64,000 bases of DNA from Dipteronia dyeriana (taxonomy: Eukaryota; Streptophyta; Magnoliopsida; Sapindales; Sapindaceae), in contig CM065297.1 in NCBI GenBank assembly GCA_032871835.1, forward strand, positions 94,261,052 through 94,325,051, given 5' to 3'. This document shows, one piece after another, positions 1 through 11,881 of the stretch (position 1 is the first letter of the stretch; each line of letters opens with the position of its first letter). Under the pieces are notes generated by a model. The model had not been told where the DNA came from, did no database searches, and was given only the letters and a program-made list of their open reading frames with translations. Position numbers and translations under genes: made by a program.

Positions 1-345
1 CGTAATGTGTTTAATTGGTTTTTCCTTGTGTGTTTAATTTGCTTTTCATGGTTTGTTGAATGTGGTGTTTCATTGTATTTTTAATGTTGTTTGTATAGTG
101 TGTTTAATTGGTTTGTCATGGTGTGTTTAATGTGTTATACCTCGGTGTGTTTAATTTAGTGTGCCATGGTGTGTGTAAGTGGTTTGTCGTGGTTTGCTTA
201 ATGTGGTATGGCCCTGTGTGTTTAAATTGGTATGGCCTGGTGTGTTTAAACTGGTTTACCCATGTGTGTTTAATTAGGTTGTCATGTTATGTTTAATAGG
301 TTGCACCTTGTATAATGTGTGACTTGTTTAATAAATTGTATTCTA
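1..345. repeat. Degenerate minisatellite array, GGTGTGTTTAAT core
   Basis: A run of imperfect units about 18-26 bp long, each holding the core GGTGTGTTTAAT followed by a variable T/G-rich spacer. It lies directly upstream of the MULE transposase remnant, and the window edge cuts it. The same core in the complementary orientation forms two further arrays near 4.24-4.51 kb and 8.27-8.74 kb. A forward reading frame through these repeats is not a gene; it is only repeat translation. Confidence 0.8.
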
Positions 346-377
346 AATGTGAGATTTTGACTTGTTGAAATGCAAGA

Positions 378-3158
378 ATGAACCCAATGAAATTGATAAT
401 CACTTATGGTGGTAAATGGGTGGGAAACTTTTACGAGGGTGGTGAAATAGAGTTTGTGAAAGTTTGTAGGAATTTAACGTACAGTGAGCTGTCCAGGGTT
501 GTACAAGGTGTTGCGAATGTTGACTTAACAAGGTTTAGTATTGAGTTAAGAACTTTGGTTGATACCGAGGTTAGGCTTAGGCCAGCCCGACCGAAAATTA
601 AAGATGACAGCGATGTGGAAATGTTGTTGTGCGATGGTGAACATGTTCCAGAGGTGTATGTTAGTGTTATTGAAAAAGTTAGTGTACAAACCGGTCATTT
701 AGGTGTTCCTACCGTTCAGCCCGTTTATCAAAGTTTTGTACAATAATTGACGGCACAGATTCAATCCGGTGGTGGAAGTAACAACGTCTTGGGTTCTATA
801 CCAACAACTGATCATGTATTTCAAACCCCAACTGGAAACCTTGTTATTTTTTAGGACCCAACAATTAATGAAGTTTTGGTCGAACCTTATAAGGAGGATG
901 AGAGTTCGATTCCAGAGTACAATTCCCACAGTGAGTATAGATTAGAGGATTTTTATGAAGATTACATTGGTGATGGTGGAAGCCCTGAGGGTGTGAATGA
1001 TGAGGCAATATATCATCATGGAATGAGTTCGGATTCAGCAGATGGTGGTCACAAGGGGTATGTTCCACCGGTTTTTGCTGCTTTAAGTCAAGATCCATTT
1101 GAAGATGGTGGCATTAATGTTTGTGATAGATCCGAAACTCCAGTCTCCTAACCTTGGATTATTCCTTGAGCTTCAAACTATAATTTCGAACTAGTTAGAA
1201 TAGATGACTCTAGTTCCTGTAATCGCTTATCCAAATGTGGGATGTTTGAAAGCAAAAAAAGCTTTGAAGCTAGCTTTGCAGGAGTACGCACTAAAGGAGA
1301 ATTTTGAAATCCGTGTTACAAGGTCATGCACGGGTAGATATAAAGTTGGTTACAAGGATCCCGATTGTAAATTTCAATTCCGTGCGGTTAAGATGGAAGG
1401 TGGGAATTATTGGACAGTTTGAAAATTTGAGGAAGAACATAGTTGTACAATTGATGACTTGCATAACCGTCATCGACAAGCAAGCACATGGCTTATTGGT
1501 GAAATACTATCACTGAAACTTGCAGTTAGTGGTCGATCTCTGAAACCCAAAGAAATCATGACTGATATGCAAGTGGAACACAGACTTAGTTTGCTGTATA
1601 CAAAGGCATTGAGGGCAAAAGGACTTGCTGAACAAAACGTTTTTGGTTCTCCTGATCTTTCATATCAATTGTTGCCTGCATACTACCACGAATTGAAATG
1701 TGTCAATCATGGTACTGTAACAACAATAAAGACAGACGCCGATAAAAATTTTGAATAACTGTTTATTGCTTTTAGTGCTTCACTTGTCGGGTTTCAGACG
1801 ACCATACGTCATGCAATTTGCATTGATGCAACTCATTTGAAGGGTAGGTTTGGCGGTGTCATGTTTATTGTAGCATGCCAAGATGCAAACAATCAAGTGT
1901 TTCCTCTTTCTTATGGTTGGGGTGATGTTTAATGCGAGGATTCATGGATTTGGTTTTTAAAGGAGTTGAAAAAGGTAATAGGATGTCCTACGAATTGTAT
2001 CATCATTTTCAATCGCAGTCCTGCAATCAAGGTAGCTATGGCTAAAGAGTACCCTGAAATACCACATGACCTTTGTGGTTTTCATATGAACATGAACCTG
2101 AAGACAGATTCAAAAGCCATGTTGTATGCAAATTGTTCCATTAAATTTCTAGGGCACATAGACAAACAGAGTTCTTGGAAAAGATGCGAGAGTTAAGCCG
2201 TGTAAACATGTGAGCTTATGAATATCTGATAAGAGTTGGCCCTCATAGATGGTCTCGTGCCTACTGTCCGGTTAGACGTTATGGGGGGATAACTTCCAAT
2301 ATTGTGGAGTGCATGAACAATTGTTTACAGTATGCCCTTCAGTTGCCAATAACAACGTTGGTTGAGTACGTTAGAGATATGATGCATAAATGGTTTCATG
2401 AACGTCGTGATGCTGTATCCAGAAATACAACACAATTGTCCCGGTGGGCTACTGAGAAATTAACCACAAAAAAAAAAATGAAACATCACATAAGTACACG
2501 GTGCGCCCAATAGATCATGTTAATTTCAATGTGAAGGACGGCGAGAAAGATGGCTTAGTAAACCTTTCTGAGAAGACTTGTACTTGTAGAGAATTTCAGA
2601 ATGAGCTATTGCCTTGTAATCATGCATTAGCTGCTATACGCTATATATTCTACTAATACTTACATGCATTCTTTGTTAATGATTATATTTAATTATTTTG
2701 TAATGATTATCGTTGTAGGCACTGTAAAAAAAAAATTTGTCTACTTTTGCTCTGATTTCTATAAAACAAGCATCTGGTTGGAAAGCTATTCTGGTCTCAT
2801 ATTTCCGATTGGACACCCAAGCGAATGGAATACTCCAGAGGAAGTATGTGCAGAAGTCATTCTTCCACCAAACTGGCGTCCTCAAGCCGGTAGACCGAGA
2901 AAGAATAGGGTTCTGTCTACAGGCGATCATGGTCGTAGGAGTATGTATTGTACCATATGTAAGAAATCTGGGCACAACCGATAAAATTGTGCAAACCCTC
3001 CGGCCGATCAGTAATGCAATGTTCCAAACCCACAAACAAATCCACGACCGCGCCAACGTCGTAAGTGCAAGTCGTGTGAACAAGAAGGATACAACATAAG
3101 GACGTGTCCAACACGGCCATATGATAACCCTACGGATCCAGACAATGATGTTGAATGA
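378..3158 (+). pseudogene. MuDR-family (MULE) transposase, decayed
   Basis: Pieces of one plant MULE transposase follow in order but in shifting frames. They are an N-terminal PB1-like segment (378-746), an acidic linker (876-1151), the MuDR DNA-binding region ending FRAVKMEGGNYW (1204-1420), a helical segment (1459-1758), the DDE core (about 1800-2510), a SWIM zinc finger CTCREF...LPCNHA (2579-2625) and two zinc-knuckle-like motifs (about 2945-3110). In the DDE core the first Asp is present (CIDATHLKG, GAT at 1825-1827). The second lies in FNRSPAIK, where family members normally have SDR, so Asp is replaced by Asn (AAT at 2011-2013). The Glu is present (GAG at 2307-2309). In-frame stops (for example after the GWGDV segment near 1930 and inside the first zinc knuckle) and frameshifts show it cannot encode an active enzyme. 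Some interruptions may be introns, but not all. Confidence 0.88.
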
Positions 3159-4236
3159 GGTATGTCCCCATAAAATTTTCATATCAGTAAACAACTTTTG
3201 GGTTCTTTTTAATAATATATTAGTGTCTATTTGAATAAAATGGTTCTTTATTTACAACCACGTTAAAGCGTGCAAATAATTCAAATGGATGGTTGCTTCT
3301 ATCAAATGGATGCTTGTGTACTTGTTGTTGACTTGTAATTGGATTGGAAACTACAATTACGTTTTACTGTGCAAGACTTGTAATTTGGTGGTTGTATACT
3401 GCTATCAACTGCTATCAATTGGAAATTTGTTGTGTTGCTATCAACTTTTTTTGTGTTCATGTAGTTTTATTTTACGAAATGAATTTCATTAGTTAGCATA
3501 TATATATTTTTTAAATTAATGGGTATCGTGTGGTCCACGTTCATCAAGCACAACTGATATCTGGTTTTTTAAGACATACAAACACAAGTAGAGAAACCAA
3601 TCCATCAACATAATTAGAACAATATTGCTTGCATTAATATATTTGTACATTTGCTTTAATCATTACACGTTTCAATCATGCGAGGAAAGGTGGGTTGAAA
3701 ATGGATCAATCAATAATTGGTTGAATTCAAGACATAAGATAGAATAAGCAATCTTGTATTATATTGATATATACACACGTGAGATTCATTTTATATATAC
3801 ACTGCAGTGGATTGATAGCATATATATACTCTATATCCGAATCTCTTAGTTTGAATCAATTTTATGCATTTTCCTAAGAAGCTAGCACTTGTTGCACTTC
3901 TTGATATATATGCTCAATATATATGATTAATTAATGCATTGTTAATTTTTTTAAGAGCTTTCATAAAACATATTTGCTTGTGCCAAAGTGAAATCACACA
4001 TGATCAATAAAATTGTATTTATTGTTTTCCTAAAAAATATTCTTTGATCCTTACTGAAAAAGAATCTTATATAACTCGAGATTTGATTCGAAATTAGCCC
4101 ACAAACCTTTTGATATAGGTGTGAGGAGAAAGTCCGACTCAAAATTATTCGAAACCTTAGGTGAAAAAGTAAAATAAACCTTCTTGTATTGAATATTAAT
4201 TCCTAACTTTTATAATAACAATATTGTATTTGTAAT
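3159..4236. other. Non-coding AT-rich interior of the MULE
   Basis: No credible coding segment on either strand. The short open frames here are low-complexity and unlike any family I recognise. The stretch separates the 3' end of the + strand transposase remnant from the 3' end of the - strand Ulp1-like gene. Confidence 0.5.
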
Positions 4237-4515
4237 TTAAACACACTAGTACCCTAAAAATTAAACACACCAGTGTTATTCAACAATTAAACACACCAGT
4301 GCCCTAAAAATTAAACACACTAGTTATATTCAACAATTAAACACACCAGTTCTATTCAACAATTAAATACACTAATGCATTAAAAATTAAACACACCAGT
4401 GCCCTAAAAATTAAACACACCAGTTCTATTCAACAAACCAGTGCCCTAAAAATTAAACACACCAGTGCATTAAAAATTAAACACACCAGTGGTAAGAAAT
4501 GAAACACACTGGTGG
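4237..4515. repeat. Minisatellite array, AATTAAACACACCAGT core
   Basis: About a dozen imperfect units of roughly 20-26 bp, with core ATTAAACACACCAGT and spacers such as GCCCTAAAA or TCTATTCAACA. The core is the reverse complement of the one at 1-345. The array sits between the two convergent gene remnants of the MULE. Confidence 0.85.
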
Positions 4516-4799
4516 CACAAAATTTATACCTGAACATATTCATAACACATCAGTATTTCGCTAGGACTCCATAACAACCATGTACAAAATTAAAGTTCTG
4601 ATTTATAAAAAACATCCAAACAAAATAAATCCACTGGTACTTCATTTGTTGTCCATCAGTCTTTGAACCCTTTCTTGTCTATCCCAGTTGTAAACAAAAA
4701 TTCCAACCTTGCATAATCCACCTCTGTACAGTAAACAAAACAAACAAACAACGAAACAATTACTTGTTGACTAACTAAAGAACATATCATGAAACACAC

Positions 4800-7700
4800 C
4801 AGTGGGTTATTCGAACCTGCGAATTCGTCTACAAATCTATAGGAGACTTGTATGGTACACTATTGTTATATATTTGGAATGCAATTTCTTTTCGAAAGTC
4901 ACTCATTTCCTTCTATCCCCATTTCCAGTTACTCTTCTTAAAAATTGAAGTCTCTGCATACTTACAAATAAAAACTCCACAACTACATTTGTCAACCTTT
5001 TAAGGGATCATTTGATTGCTGGACACCGAAACAGTGAACACAACTCCTCGTGGTTTTTCGCTCCTATTTGAAAAGAAGCCACACTTGTTCATAATATTTG
5101 GCAGCAGTCTCCTCAAAGGCATTAGTTACCTTAAACGCTCGACTTGAATTGATTTTGTCTTTGTTTCGGTTGGGTCAAATAGGATAATGTGATGGTCAAG
5201 CAAATCAACCTTGCATAATATCCAGTGACCATCTGGTTCCCCAACACAGCCGGGAACACACAACTGCATTAAAAAACAGCCAACATAAACATTCATTACA
5301 AATACAAAATAGAACCATAAATGTGTGGGTTGTATTTGATACAACCACATAAGACAACATTTGAATACCCTAAAAAATAGCACATATATACAACCAATAG
5401 TTGATCTTTTTTGACAAGATTATAGAATACAAAAACTAATATAACTCACTTATGTATACAACCACCACGGCTGTCCCCATCCCGGTCTGTTACCATAACC
5501 ATAATCAATCCAATCCTGCGGACATTCAAAGGCGAGTGCATCGAAAAAAGATTCAGCTTCGTTGTCTGTCTGAAGTATATTTTCCCATCCCAAATTCAGT
5601 TTTGTCTACAACAAACGTGAATTATAAGTTGATGTGATTTGCACTCATATTTTTGCCAACTAGACATGTATGTACTATACTTATATAAAATTCAGAGGAC
5701 AGTAGAACTAAGCTATGTATGTAGTTATGGGGGTCCGATTCTCGTCTTTTTGCCAAGTAGCTCATGTATGCATCCATATGCTGTTTCAGAAAAACCAATG
5801 AATGAATAAAAATCTAGAAAATGTATACAATATATATATAAAATTTATACATAACGAATACATAAACAAACTATAAATTTTTTTAAAAATATACACTTAC
5901 GTCAGTGGACAACCACTTCTTAGGATCTTCCAATTCCATAAAAAAAGACTTGTCAACGGACTCCTCTGTTTCGATGTTTCGCCTGAAATCAATGTAAATA
6001 AAAAAACCGTTGTAATATTGCTCATTACAAAAGTAAGATGTACAAATGATAGGTTTACAATTACATACATGGCTAGTTTAGCTTTCCTCTTGAATTGGTC
6101 ATATTTGTTCTTGTCTTGTTGTAGTTTCTTTACAGATGCCCGGGTCGGGTCAATAAACGGAGACATGCAGTACGCAGATCGGAGCCTAACTCAGATCGAT
6201 CGATCCTCATCCTCAGCATAGTTATAACCCATCCTAATATCTCCACTTACCATCACTGATCTACCAACCACCTTCTCCGTTGAGGGATTCACCATCTCCT
6301 GATCTCTAACAATGGTATGTACTCCTCCCTAGGCAAGCTTGGGTCTCTAACAGCGGTCAATGGTGCCTACGACACCCAATAATCGTATTCACAAATATCC
6401 ACATGAATAATACATAAATAACATATATACACAAATATACCTCCTGGTTGCTTTGACATTGGGAAGACTGTATCTCCTGCACGAGGTTTCTAAGCACACC
6501 TGGAAGGTTTGACACCTCCCGTTTTACCACAGCATCCAACACATCTGGAAGTGCTCTCACTGCCTCCAACAATTCGGTTATTCTATCACCACCCTAAAGT
6601 GTACATTTAAAATATGCACGTGCCTTAGGAAAAATAATAAAAAGATAACATTAAATTATACGACTATCATCCTAGTCCACTTACCCTAGATCGAGGCTCC
6701 TGTTGGGATGAGATATAGGGATGTGGTGGGAGAGGGGTATGTGTATATCCCGGTGTATAGTCTACATGAGGGGTAGGTGTATATTCAGGTGTATAGTCTT
6801 CTTCCCGATCAAGCCTGGTGACTGAAACTGCTTTTCTCTGCTTCTTCTTCACCGATGCCTTTCTCTTCTTCTTTTGTGCCTTCCTCTTCAATGCCCTTTT
6901 ACTGTTGGCTGCCTCACCATCACCATCACCATCACCATTACCAACAACTCCATCGTCACCATCATCCCCCTCATCCAACAACTCATGCTTTTCCTTCATT
7001 TCCATTTCCATTTCCACCAAAGGTATAAATTGCGGACCCTCCGTCATATTGTAATCAACTCCAACCCAATAATCTGCTCGCGCCTCATCATCTGTTGCCT
7101 CCAAAACCTTCTTTACATGAGTCTATAATAATGTGATAATATTTGGTGGTCTAAAATGTTGTAACCAATTTAATAAATAAATATTGTGTATGCGAATAAC
7201 CCACATTCTCACTACGAATATTAGCTTCCAGATCTGAAATGGTTTGTATAAAATTTTGCAGCCTCTTATGCATCGTCCAACGTCTAATCCTAGGCAGGGT
7301 ATCTTGTAATCTCATGCCAAACTCATCGATCAAGTTGTCCACAACCTCCATCGCCCATACCTGAAAAGAACCTTAATAGTTAATATATATTAATACATGC
7401 AGCAGTCTCCCTTTTTGTTGATTAATATATATTACTTTATATGTTCCTAATTTTGTTACATATAATTAATTTAAGCTTTTTAAAGCTGTAGAGATAGAAA
7501 TAATAGAATAAATAATATGAACTAACCTTAACAGCCCACGGGAAACCGTATAATTGGTACCTGACCTTGCCATACCCTTTGTTAGAGTTTCTCGACCTAA
7601 AACCATACTTTAGTGCAACGTCATCTTGAACACATAGTGTCCCCATGCAAAACTATTGAATGCCTCCAAATCATCAACCAAATTAAAAAGCCAAGGGGTG

Positions 7701-8256
7701 ACTTTTTTATCAAATGGTTGACCAAACAATACATTGTTTGCTATCAAGAATAGTGTCATATTCAACGAATCCTCGGCCTCCAAGAAGTTGCCCGCTACAA
7801 ATCGATCATACACAATGGACAACTTCAAATCTTCGGCTTCTTCTTCAGGCCAATATCTTTTGTGGATGCCGTTTTCATTGGTCACATAAGGCATGTTAAT
7901 AATTTCAGAGATTTCCCCAAACCATAGACCGATCACCAAACAGAATTCTCTCTATCCAAATCTTGCCTTCTTCCCATTAACTGAAAACCACAAATCGTTC
8001 TCGGATGCACCATCTATCTTAATTTCCCTCAATAACAAGCTGTGTACGATCTAAGCTGAGAACAACCAATTTGTAGGGAACTGACCGAATTGCTTGAAAC
8101 AACTCGCCATAAATTCAGCGTGCATCCCCTTCTTGCGTAGTATGTCCTCTATATTGCATATGTACTTCAACAGACACCTAACATTGATTAATGCTTCTTG
8201 AGTCCATTTATTCCTTTGGACCTTCAGAAACTGATCATAATCGATGTTCTCCTTCT
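4800..8256 (-). pseudogene. DUF1985 - Ulp1 (C48) cysteine protease-like gene captured by the MULE, decayed
   Basis: Read on the minus strand, the order is: a DUF1985 domain (8256 to about 7440; blocks such as FKQFGQFPTNWLFS, REFCLVIGLWFG and DLEAFNSFAWGHYVF); an acidic then Lys-rich linker with Pro/Tyr repeats (about 7104-6667); a short helical segment (about 6570-6440); and the C48 protease domain. In the protease, the catalytic His is in GHWILCKVDL and the Asp in ILFDPTE (5230-5150). The Cys is in SCGVFICKYAE (TGT read from 4981-4979). Ulp1-family proteins cleave SUMO or related modifiers, and this arrangement is typical of transposon-borne plant copies. Nonsense codons occur in DUF1985 (after WLFSA and before REFCL), at 5002-5000 just upstream of the Cys where the family has Gln, and near the C-terminal helix. 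The gene is therefore dead unless some stops fall in introns. Confidence 0.85.
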
Positions 8257-8273
8257 GTAAAATATAAAAAACG

Positions 8274-8738
8274 TGGGTTCAATTAAGTAAACTCACATAT
8301 TCCCAATTAAACAAACCAGACATGCCCAATTAAACACACCAGTTCATACCCAATTAAACAAACCAGTAATAACCCACTAAACACACCAGTCATACCCGAT
8401 TAAACACACCAGTTCATACCCGATTAAACACACCCATTCACAACAATTAAACACACCAGTCATACCCAATTGAACACATCATTCATACCCAATTAAACAC
8501 ACCAATTCATACCCAATTAAACACACCCGTTCACAACAATTAAACACACCAATTCATACACAATTAAACACACCAGTCATACCCCATTAAACACACTTGT
8601 TCACATCAATTAAACACACAGGTCATACCCAATTAAACACACTCGGTTACAACAATTAAACATACCGATCATATCCAATTAAACATAACAGTTCATACCT
8701 AAATAAACACGCCAATTCATACCCAATTTCACATCATT
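8274..8738. repeat. Minisatellite array, CAATTAAACACACCAGTTCATACC unit
   Basis: Around twenty imperfect units of about 25 bp, same core and orientation as the array at 4237-4515 and inverted relative to 1-345. It lies just upstream of the Ulp1-like gene's first recognised exon, on its promoter or 5' intron side. Confidence 0.88.
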
Positions 8739-10362
8739 GATTAAACCACAAAAAATGCACAATTTAACATCATTAAAACAAACCAGATCACAACAAATCA
8801 TTGACTGGACCAATATTTTAACAATCCTATTACTTCCAAAGTCTATCTCTATCAATAATTAAACCATAAAAAACACACATACACGGTCAAAGAAAGAAAC
8901 AAAAGGCACACTCACTGTCAACACAACTTCTTTCAGAGAATGAGATATCCAAAAAAAAATACAACGGGGTCTGGTCATCAACTACTGAGATATACATATA
9001 CTTTTATGTTGTTTGAATTTGGACCCCCAAATCATGCTAACTATTTTAACATGCAAATCATGCTAACACCAGATATAAAAAGCACTCAAAGGCTTCAAGC
9101 TTTCTTAATGTATCTATGAAATCACAAGTTCAAATCCCTGTTCAGACTTTGAAATCAATCACAAGTGAATAAAATCAATTTCTTAATATCCCTACTCAAA
9201 TTTCGAAATCTATTACATGTGAACAAAATCGATTTGTTAAAATCCCTGTTCAAATTTGGAAAACTATCACAACTTAACAAAATCAATTTGTTAATGTATA
9301 AATGAAAATCAATTTTGGATTCTATCAACCAAAAATACAAAAAAAATTGAAACCCTAAAGTCAAATATGAAGAGGAAGTACAAACCGTTGGTGACTGCGC
9401 GTCATCGTCGTCGGTGGCTCTTCATGGTGGTTGTCGTCGACAACGCTGGTCTCTCGAAGTCGTCGCCTCTCGTCACCACTCATCTGTCGCGTCTCGTCCT
9501 CGGCTCTAGTCTCTCTCCTCTGCACATCGTCGTCGTGTCGTTGTTGTCGTCTCGTTATGGTGGTGGTGGTCGTCGGGTTTTGTCTCTAGCAAGACATCGG
9601 GTTTGGTCTCTGCAAGTTGTCGGGGTCTGGTCTCCGCAAGTCATCACCTCCGCTTTCACTTTTCTGGTTTCACAGTAACACTAAGAATGAACTCTCAAGT
9701 CTCGGTTTTGGTCTTTTATGTTTTCAATTTGTTATTTTATTTTAATTCTTTACTCAATGATTTTGAATTTCTTTTTATTTATTTATTCAGTTTTGTTTTT
9801 TCAAGTCATTATAACAGAAGAGTACTTTTGTCCCAAAAGTGGAAAAATTGGTAAAAATAATAAATTTACTAATCTTGGCTAAAAACAATAAACACACTAA
9901 TTTTTTTATTACTTTTAAAGTTCTCCCTGTTATTATTATTATTATTATTTTCAGAGACTTGTCCTGTCTTGTAACTGTTTTTCAGTCTGTTTTTGTTTTT
10001 GTTTTCTAAAAATGATTACAAATTTATGATCATTAACTGTTTTTTATTTTATTTTCAAAAAAAGAAAAAGAAAAAGAAAAATAAAACCAATGTTAACAAT
10101 GAAATATTTTAAAAACACAAAATACTTGTTTTTGTTTTTCAAAAAAAAAATTAACAATTTTTTTTTCATTTTTTTTGTCATAAACTTTCTTCTTCTTCAT
10201 CAGTTATTTTCTTTTCGTCTCTTTTTTTCTTCTTCCTCATCTGCATCTTCTTTCTTCTTCTCTTATTCTCCATGAAAGCAAGGCCAGTGGAGACGTCGGC
10301 AATGCCGATCTGGCAAGATTTTTAGGAAAGATCTCATTTGGCGACAGTTGGTTCGTTGATGA
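8739..10362. other. MULE right end and AT-rich flank, no gene recognised
   Basis: 8739-9360 is AT-rich with a locally repeated phrase (CAAATCCCTGTTCAAATTT-like, three diverged copies at about 9125-9275). 9367-9670 is unusually C/G- and CGTC-rich. It gives an open frame, but that frame is low-complexity and matches no family I know, so I treat it as 5' flanking sequence of the Ulp1-like gene. 9927 is the candidate MULE end. 9928-10275 is (ATT)n, A-rich and T/C-rich low-complexity sequence leading to the copia insertion. Confidence 0.45.
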
Positions 10363-10598
10363 TGGAGAAATAGTGAGAGAAGAAGAATTTGATAAGAATT
10401 TCAGGTGTTCGATGAAATGCTAGAAAGAATATAAAGTCAAATGTTTAGAAATCTTGAATCTTACATTAATGGTTTCTCTTGACTTTCTTGTACAAAGAAG
10501 ATTCATTACATTTATCTATCTACACACTTTACACGTGATTTCTTATCTTTAATATAGGCTTTGCTTGCTCTAGGACTCTCACAAAACTAACTTCTAAC

Positions 10599-11031
10599 TA
10601 AAGGTGTAAAAGTGGGATGGCCCAACCTGTTTAGGCATGGCCCGTCAGGCCTATTATTAAAAAAATTAATTTTTTTTAATAGTATCATAGAGTACAAACA
10701 TTAGAATATTGAGATGTGACTCATAACCCTTGTCCAAGTAAGTATGTTTTCCTTTACTTTTTGTTAATTTTTATATAGGTTATACCTCTATTCATTCCTT
10801 TTATTTATCCGATGTGGAATGTGAGATTGAATTTCCATTTTCATTCATTGATATAAGTATATAACATAATGATATTCTCTTAAGTCCATTTTTTCTCTAA
10901 ATATGGAAAACATAGAGAGAGTTGGGAGGTCTATTAAAATTAAATAATGATTTTAATAAATCAAATAAGCCATATATTGATATTATATTATTATGCAATA
11001 ATTTCCATATTTTCCATCAATGAACAAAAAT

Positions 11032-11070
<39 letters not shown>

Positions 11071-11539
11071 CATTAAATATCATTTACATATTATTCTTCT
11101 ATAATCTTGGTCATAGCAATTGCTTATAACCATAGTTGTATTCAATCTCACATCCCACATCGAATAAATAAGAGCATTGAAGAGAGGTCTAACCAATATA
11201 AAAAGGAGAGAAAGACAAATAAAAACCTATTTATCTAAACAAAGGTTATGAACCATGGTTCAATACCCTACAATATCATTTATTTTTAAAATATTTTATT
11301 TTTATAAATAAAGTGTTTTTTTTTAAATAATTTAGTAGGCCCGCCGTGCCGACGGTTGGGCATGGCACGCCGGCCAGGCCGACACGACATGCCTCGATCG
11401 AAGGTCCGGCACGGTCCATGGATATAGGTCGTGCCTGGCACGGCACGCCCCCCAGTTGGGTCGTGCTAGGCACGACCTGCCTTCCTTGGCAGGCCAAGCG
11501 GGCCGGTCCAGCCAGTTTCGCTCCATATTTACACCATTA
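10599..11539. mobile_element. Non-autonomous hAT element inside the Copia-1 LTR
   Basis: A 941-bp insertion flanked by a perfect 8-bp target duplication CTTCTAAC (10591-10598 and 11540-11547). The ends are imperfect inverted repeats: left TAAAGGTGTAAA and, read inward from the right, TAATGGTGTAAA. The subterminal regions are GC-rich with repeated GGCACG/GCCCG-type words (11338-11515, and shorter at 10615-10655), a common property of plant hAT ends. No transposase is encoded. The interior is AT-rich with an (AC)n(AT)n tract. The forward and reverse open frames across the GC-rich end are incidental. Confidence 0.9.
11028..11072. repeat. (CA)n(TA)n microsatellite
   Basis: A run of CA dinucleotides passes directly into TA dinucleotides, inside the non-autonomous hAT element. 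Confidence 0.95.
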
Positions 11540-11815
11540 CTTCTAACAACCCTCCTACCTATTAATAATAATAAATGATAGACTGACGCATAAACTTTTA
11601 TCACCAATTCATCTACCCAAGTTGACTTTCTTTTCATCAAGTCTTTGCAGATTTCCTCTCCTTTATCAGTTTTATCGACCTCACACACTGCTAGACCAAT
11701 GTAAGGTTTTATACCTTCACACACTTGATTCCCTGCTTTCACCTGATCCTCTGCTTTCTTCTTTATTTCAGTCAAAGGCCGTTGAGGCCTAGGTAAAATT
11801 TGTTCTTCTCTCACA

Positions 11816-11827
11816 TCCCCCCTCAAG
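11816..11827 (-). other. Copia-1 polypurine tract
   Basis: On the minus strand CTTGAGGGGGGA abuts the TGTGAGAG start of the 3' LTR, the expected site for plus-strand DNA priming. Confidence 0.85.
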
Positions 11828-11881
11828 CTAAATTGAGGTGAGAACACAAGATTTAGCTTGGAACAAAAAATGTTAAACTTA

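Larger units (their letters stand above)
1..9927. mobile_element. Mutator-like element (MULE) carrying transposase and Ulp1-like gene, 5' part outside window
   Basis: I group these features as one element: a + strand MuDR-type transposase remnant, a - strand DUF1985/Ulp1 protease gene, and three arrays of a shared short repeat. Ulp1-like genes captured by MULEs are known in plants (the Kaonashi elements of Arabidopsis and CUMULE-type elements of melon). A candidate right terminus is 9927: read inward on the minus strand it starts GGGAGAACTTT and continues T/A-rich, which resembles MULE termini. The matching left inverted repeat would lie before base 1, so neither the terminal repeat nor the 9-bp target duplication can be checked here. 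The two genes are clear, the grouping is likely, and the exact right end is tentative. Confidence 0.6.
10363..11815 (-). repeat. Copia-1 3' LTR, interrupted
   Basis: 10363-10598 and 11540-11815 together match the LTR at 16293-16801 closely along their length, for example the shared block around AATTTGATAAGAATTTCAGG. The two parts are separated by the hAT element at 10599-11539. The outer end is read as TG with a small change, and the inner end is ...CTCTCACA followed by the polypurine tract. Confidence 0.92.

Noticed and set aside
108..296. Open frame through the first minisatellite
   Set aside because: It is a translation of the GGTGTGTTTAAT repeats, rich in Val/Cys/Leu, with no gene-like composition.
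6818..7128. Forward frames of about 80 codons
   Set aside because: Antisense shadows of the acidic/basic linker of the Ulp1-like gene.
9367..9678. 103-codon forward frame in the CGTC-rich region
   Set aside because: Low-complexity Arg/Ser/Val composition, no family match, and located in 5' flank of the minus-strand Ulp1-like gene.
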